From Schistosoma haematobium (taxonomy: Eukaryota > Platyhelminthes > Trematoda > Strigeidida > Schistosomatidae), in contig NC_067195.1 in NCBI RefSeq assembly GCF_000699445.3, positions 58,999,591 through 59,063,590 on the forward strand: DNA of 64,000 nucleotides, in the 5' to 3' direction. The notes under the pieces were generated by a model. That model made no database searches. It saw only the letters and a list, made by a program, of their open reading frames with translations, and was not told the origin of the DNA. Made by a program: the position numbers and the translations under genes. Position 1 is the stretch's first letter; each line of letters begins with the position of its first letter. This document shows, in pieces, positions 60,170-64,000 of the stretch.

Positions 60170-61215
60170 ATTTACAGGTTGTTAAAAGTCTATGTGTTTT
60201 GTATATTAAATCTATCAAGTAAATAGTTTGAAATGAAAATTTTTATGTGTATTGTCCTACATAAAAGATCTGAATGCTTCCCATAGATATGATGGAAGCT
60301 ATAATTGCATTTTCCTGGTAAAATTTGTCAACTGTATAATGTTTAAGTGCATACTCTTTGGATGATGTAAGCATCTGATGGTATACTGATAATGGTTGCA
60401 GTCACAATTAACCGCTGAATATCATATCATGTGGTTCACTTACATCAAAACTTCTCTACAAAAACCTGTCTCTTGTTTACTTCATATAAATGTTCCTAAT
60501 AATATTAACGCCAATTAATTAAAGGTAATCTGTCTTCTGAAAACGTAGTTTTTTAATCAATAAATCCTTTGTTAAATATCATATTGTTGGATCGTTTAAC
60601 TCCACCTAAGAAAGCGTACATTATCAGCTTATGGAAAAATGAGTATTGTTTAGATACACTCTTTAATTCATATTCATGTAATCTAAAGTTTATTTCAAAC
60701 TATTTTTTTACAAAAATGAAAGTTGACTTGACCAAGAAACGTTAAGAGCTCGGAAACATATGTAGCATCAATTTGAAAAAACGTTGACAACTGCTCTCAA
60801 TTATCTTGATAGGAATAGATATCTTGGTTGAGATCTTCAAGACAAACATAATCATGTAGTAAGCATGACAGTTCTCTATACCACTTTTAACACGAAAATC
60901 CACTAGTGTATCACTTATCTTGTTAATTAATAGACTGAGTTCAGTCTCACCAATATATTTCTGCTTATACTACTTACAAACTAAAATGAAATATAGTAAT
61001 AATTTATAAAATTTTCTAATGGTTTGTGAACCAGTTCTTTTCAAAAATCTACATAATCTTCACCGTACAATGTTTTTTTCTTCTAACATTTACTATTAAA
61101 AAAATACGTCTATTCAAATATAGACATGATATATAATATTTTATCGATTCATGGAAGAATGCCTTTGGGAGTTTTCACAATATACTACTCAATAAACGCA
61201 GAATAAGAAGAAGGA
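60170..61215. other. DDR intron sequence, AT-rich
   Basis: No feature recognised. Confidence 0.5.
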
Positions 61216-61218
61216 TAG

Positions 61219-61219
61219 T

Positions 61220-61258
<39 letters not shown>
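61219..61258. repeat. (GA)n microsatellite
   Basis: About 38 bp of GA. Confidence 0.9.
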
Positions 61259-61260
<2 letters not shown>

Positions 61261-61559
61261 AAAACAAAACCCACTAACAGCATTTAAAATCGAGAGAATT
61301 AAAAAAAAGAAGTTTGAAACTTCAGCGTTGTAGATCATTCGTGTAACATTTTCAAAAGACAAAAAAACAAATAGAGGGATGAAACAGCAATGTTGAACAC
61401 AGAACATGAAATTTATTTGAAGTCATGAAATATTTCTAGTTTACTTTTACAAATATTCATATATTCATTAAATAAATTAATAATAAATTAAAATAAATTA
61501 TGGGTGGATGATTTTCTGGGCTTACTGGATATTTTCATGATAATTACGTTATATAATTA

Positions 61560-61830
61560 TGGGATTGTGGAGATTGTTGAGTTTGGATTGATTTCATGAA
61601 TGGATCAGTGTTAGGACACTGTTGAAAACCTGCAAGCACTGGACAGTCGTTTCGTCCCAGTATGGGACTCATCAGCTCTGTGAATCCATGAGTTTGCGTT
61701 TGCGTGAGAGACAGAAGGTCCTGAGTCCGAATCCCGTGTGCGGAATCGTGGATGAACATTGCTGAGGAGTCCAAAACTAGAACGAGACGACTGTTCAGTG
61801 CTTGATCCATTCATGATGTCAATCTAAATT
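61560..61830. mobile_element. SINE-A inverted composite, decayed
   Basis: A minus arm (to about 61690) with ribozyme 61636-61680 (core CUGAUGAG), then a plus arm with box B, ribozyme 61756-61801 (GAAA changed to GAGA) and a short tail. Confidence 0.78.
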
Positions 61831-62583
61831 ATATTATAGTTGATAACTAACATATACGTATATTAGAAAACATGGTAGTTTGTAAATTTTGTATGATATA
61901 TTATTAGATCACTAAGGTAAAGAATTTTCTGAGAGCTACGATTTGCTATATGGTAAAATATCTAATTCTTACCTTAAATGATGCAAGTTCAGACCTTATA
62001 TGGAACATTATTTTTTATTAGTATGATAGGTACAGCTTATTGAATAGTGTTAAGTTAAACCAGTTGCTTCTAAGTAACTAAAGATTGTTTTTCGTTGTCA
62101 GAGGACTGTGCGTGAATGTCTTTACAAGTATGTATTTTCAAAACTGTATGAATTAGTTTCTAATCTTTTTCGCTTCAATCCTCATTTGTGAACCATTGAA
62201 TATTGATTGAGATGAATGTTAAAGAATCTCAAATTCTTCTTAGAGTAGTGAATATATCTTCTTTAGTTTGATAAATCAATTGCTGAAAACATTAAAGTTT
62301 TTATGTAATTTAGTGGTGAATGTAACCATGAAGGACAGCTGAAGAAACCAAAGAGATTAGTACACTTATAATTTTGGATGTGAACAACATTATATCATAA
62401 GTTAGATTAGGTAGAAAAAATATGAACGGTTACAATTCGATTCAGTAGTTTGAATGTATTATCCTCTCTTAGGTATTGTGAGTTTGTAGACTCATTCCAA
62501 TGGACTATTGTGTTTGGATAGCACTAAAAAAGCAAACCCTGAGAGAGAATCCTAATTTAATGAATCAGATGTTTAATCGATAT

Positions 62584-62854
62584 TATGGCTTGTGCTATGG
62601 TGTTGACAGATGTAAGTAGTATGTATCATCAATCGAAAGTGAAATACCTGGTAGTAGAAGGTTAAGAAGGTCGAAGAGAAGAGAAAGATATTAGTGAATT
62701 TCTGTGGAAATGAACGAACTGTGAAGTCTGAGATGGTTGATTGACATTTGCAAATGAAGTAATTACTGTATGGTTCTCAGATTTTACTAAGATGCTCTGT
62801 AATTCTGTGTCCAAATACTTTCGATTTTCTCCACTTGTGTTCTCATTCAATACA
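62584..62854 (+). repeat. Solo LTR-like repeat, family 1 (copy 3), TSD ATAT
   Basis: 271 bp; flanked by ATAT at 62580-62583 and 62855-62858. Lies in the first DDR intron of the window. Confidence 0.72.
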
Positions 62855-62859
62855 ATATC

Positions 62860-63780
62860 ACTTCGGGAAGAAATTTAACTATCAAATATATATATATATA
62901 TATATCAATAATTAATTTAGTACTCATTTTTTGGTACGACTAATTAATTCAACAATTTTACCGGAATTTTACACAATAGGTGATTAAACTTCTTCATATC
63001 ATTATATCTTTTAGAAATAGACTGTTTGCAATAGGTTGTTTCTTTTATTGACCCCATTACTTGCTATCTATTATCAAAGCATGTAAGTATCATAACTTTT
63101 TTTCAAAGGAACCTAATTGTTATAGCTTAAAATGAACAATTTGCCGATTGTATTCCAAAGCATCATTATTATCGTTCTACCATGTTATATTGCAATTTAC
63201 GATGGCACTACTAGTAATTATCACAAAGATTCGATTTCTAACTACTTTGTGAATTAAAGTTATTTATAAACCAGTAAGAATTGATGAAGTGTGAACCGAT
63301 GTCATATTATTTGTGTTACAATACCAATTTATTGGAAATGATAACGGATCAGAATAATAGATGTCTGTCGATTATTGTTTATTTATGAAAAGTTGTTGGA
63401 TAGTAAGTGGGATTACACTTGATTTTCTTTGTGTTATGAGTATCTGATGTTTTATTTCGTTGTATGCTAAATTTGTTGACCAAAAGTGTAGAGCATCAAA
63501 CAGTACCACGGTTAACGACAACTTCGTTGGAACAGAGGCCGTGAAGATAGTTGTGTTACCTAGATTAGAATAAATGTTGAGCATGGTGCGAATTATTTTA
63601 TGCAGTTCCAGATATGTTTCGGACGTGATTTATAATTTCATTGAGTGTTAATTCATTTAATTTACTAGACCGAAATCTAAAAATAATTAAATTTCATGAC
63701 AACAAGCAATATAAAAAATTCCAGCTTTGTAATGTTTTTATTCAATGGTTTATTGACTAATTTGATGAATATGAAACTCA
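62860..63780. other. DDR intron sequence
   Basis: TA run near 62885. A 70-codon minus frame (63372-63584) with a GC-richer core may be an unidentified retroelement piece. Confidence 0.4.
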
Positions 63781-63781
63781 C

Positions 63782-63932
63782 TTTACTTTGAGCTACCCGA
63801 CCTTTTGTTATGATTAACTTGATAATACTTTGACGACCTAAATCAATTTCCATAAATTCACGGAGTTCTTTGCCAACCTTAGCATCTGGACACCATGCAC
63901 GTTCTTGGAGACTTAGATCGTTTGGATCTTCA
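63782..63932 (-). CDS. DDR: Discoidin domain receptor, exon with first part of the discoidin domain
   Basis: Internal exon of a DDR-type receptor tyrosine kinase, a cell-surface collagen-receptor family. Read on the minus strand, an acceptor (pyrimidine tract ending TATTAG) precedes one leftover base and 50 codons, and the exon closes at AAA|GTGAGT in phase 0. The peptide contains AWCPDAKVGKELREFMEIDLG and then IITKGRVAQSK, matching the F5/8C discoidin pattern of an invariant W-C-P, an acidic E-x-IDLG strand and a TxGR turn. The upstream exons (signal peptide, first discoidin cysteine) must lie to the right of the window. It joins in phase to the exon at 58715-58804. A generic F5/8C protein is the alternative, but the downstream exons are DDR-specific. 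Confidence 0.9.
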
Positions 63933-64000
63933 CTAATATAAGAAGACAAAAAGAAATATATCTATCAATCTTCGTTGCACAACACTAAACATTAATCAAT

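Overview
ORGANISM. The window is very AT-rich, intron-dominated eukaryotic DNA. It is packed with tRNA-headed short repeats that carry hammerhead ribozymes (including the Sm-alpha type of Schistosoma), RTE-like non-LTR elements with (AAGT)n or (ACTG)n tails, LTR remnants and a Penelope-like fragment. This set points to a blood fluke of the genus Schistosoma; the species cannot be fixed from the sequence alone.

GENE. One host gene is recognisable, on the minus strand of the right half. Eight exons between 63932 and 37340 join in phase with canonical splice sites (922 full codons). They encode most of a discoidin domain receptor (DDR-type receptor tyrosine kinase): F5/8C discoidin domain (three exons), the second extracellular DDR domain (two exons), the transmembrane segment plus inner juxtamembrane region, and two further juxtamembrane exons. 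The signal-peptide end lies beyond the right edge. The kinase exons were not found and should lie left of 37340 or beyond the left edge. Introns run from about 1.1 kb to 8.4 kb and are filled with repeats. No confident plus-strand gene was found.

REPEATS, LEFT TO RIGHT. 1-7.7 kb: ribozyme SINE copies, an inverted-repeat pair, LINE tails. 8.2-11.9 kb: SINE-A copies, an inverted 340-bp duplication and an LTR-like repeat. 12.2-16.1 kb: SINE-C, a composite SINE-A insertion, an RTE leader-only insertion and Sm-alpha. 18.1-26.1 kb: Sm-alpha, a large internally deleted RTE element, more RTE remnants, a Penelope-like RT piece. 26-32 kb: mostly featureless AT-rich DNA. 32.4-64 kb: repeats embedded between and within DDR introns.

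MAIN OBSERVATION. Three unrelated tRNA-headed SINE families (A, Sm-alpha, C) all carry hammerhead motifs. Many copies are head-to-head inverted composites, and seven of these are bounded by 11-15 bp target-site duplications, so each looks like one insertion event. Several arms are longer than one repeat unit, running through a tail-to-head junction, and have their RNA-sense 5' end within 0-3 nt of the predicted ribozyme cleavage site. One insertion fuses Sm-alpha to SINE-A. This suggests that ribozyme-cut multimeric or circular RNAs are templates for a two-sided target-primed insertion, perhaps by Penelope-like or RTE enzymes. A second unusual pattern is two TSD-bounded insertions made only of the 5' leader region of an RTE element.
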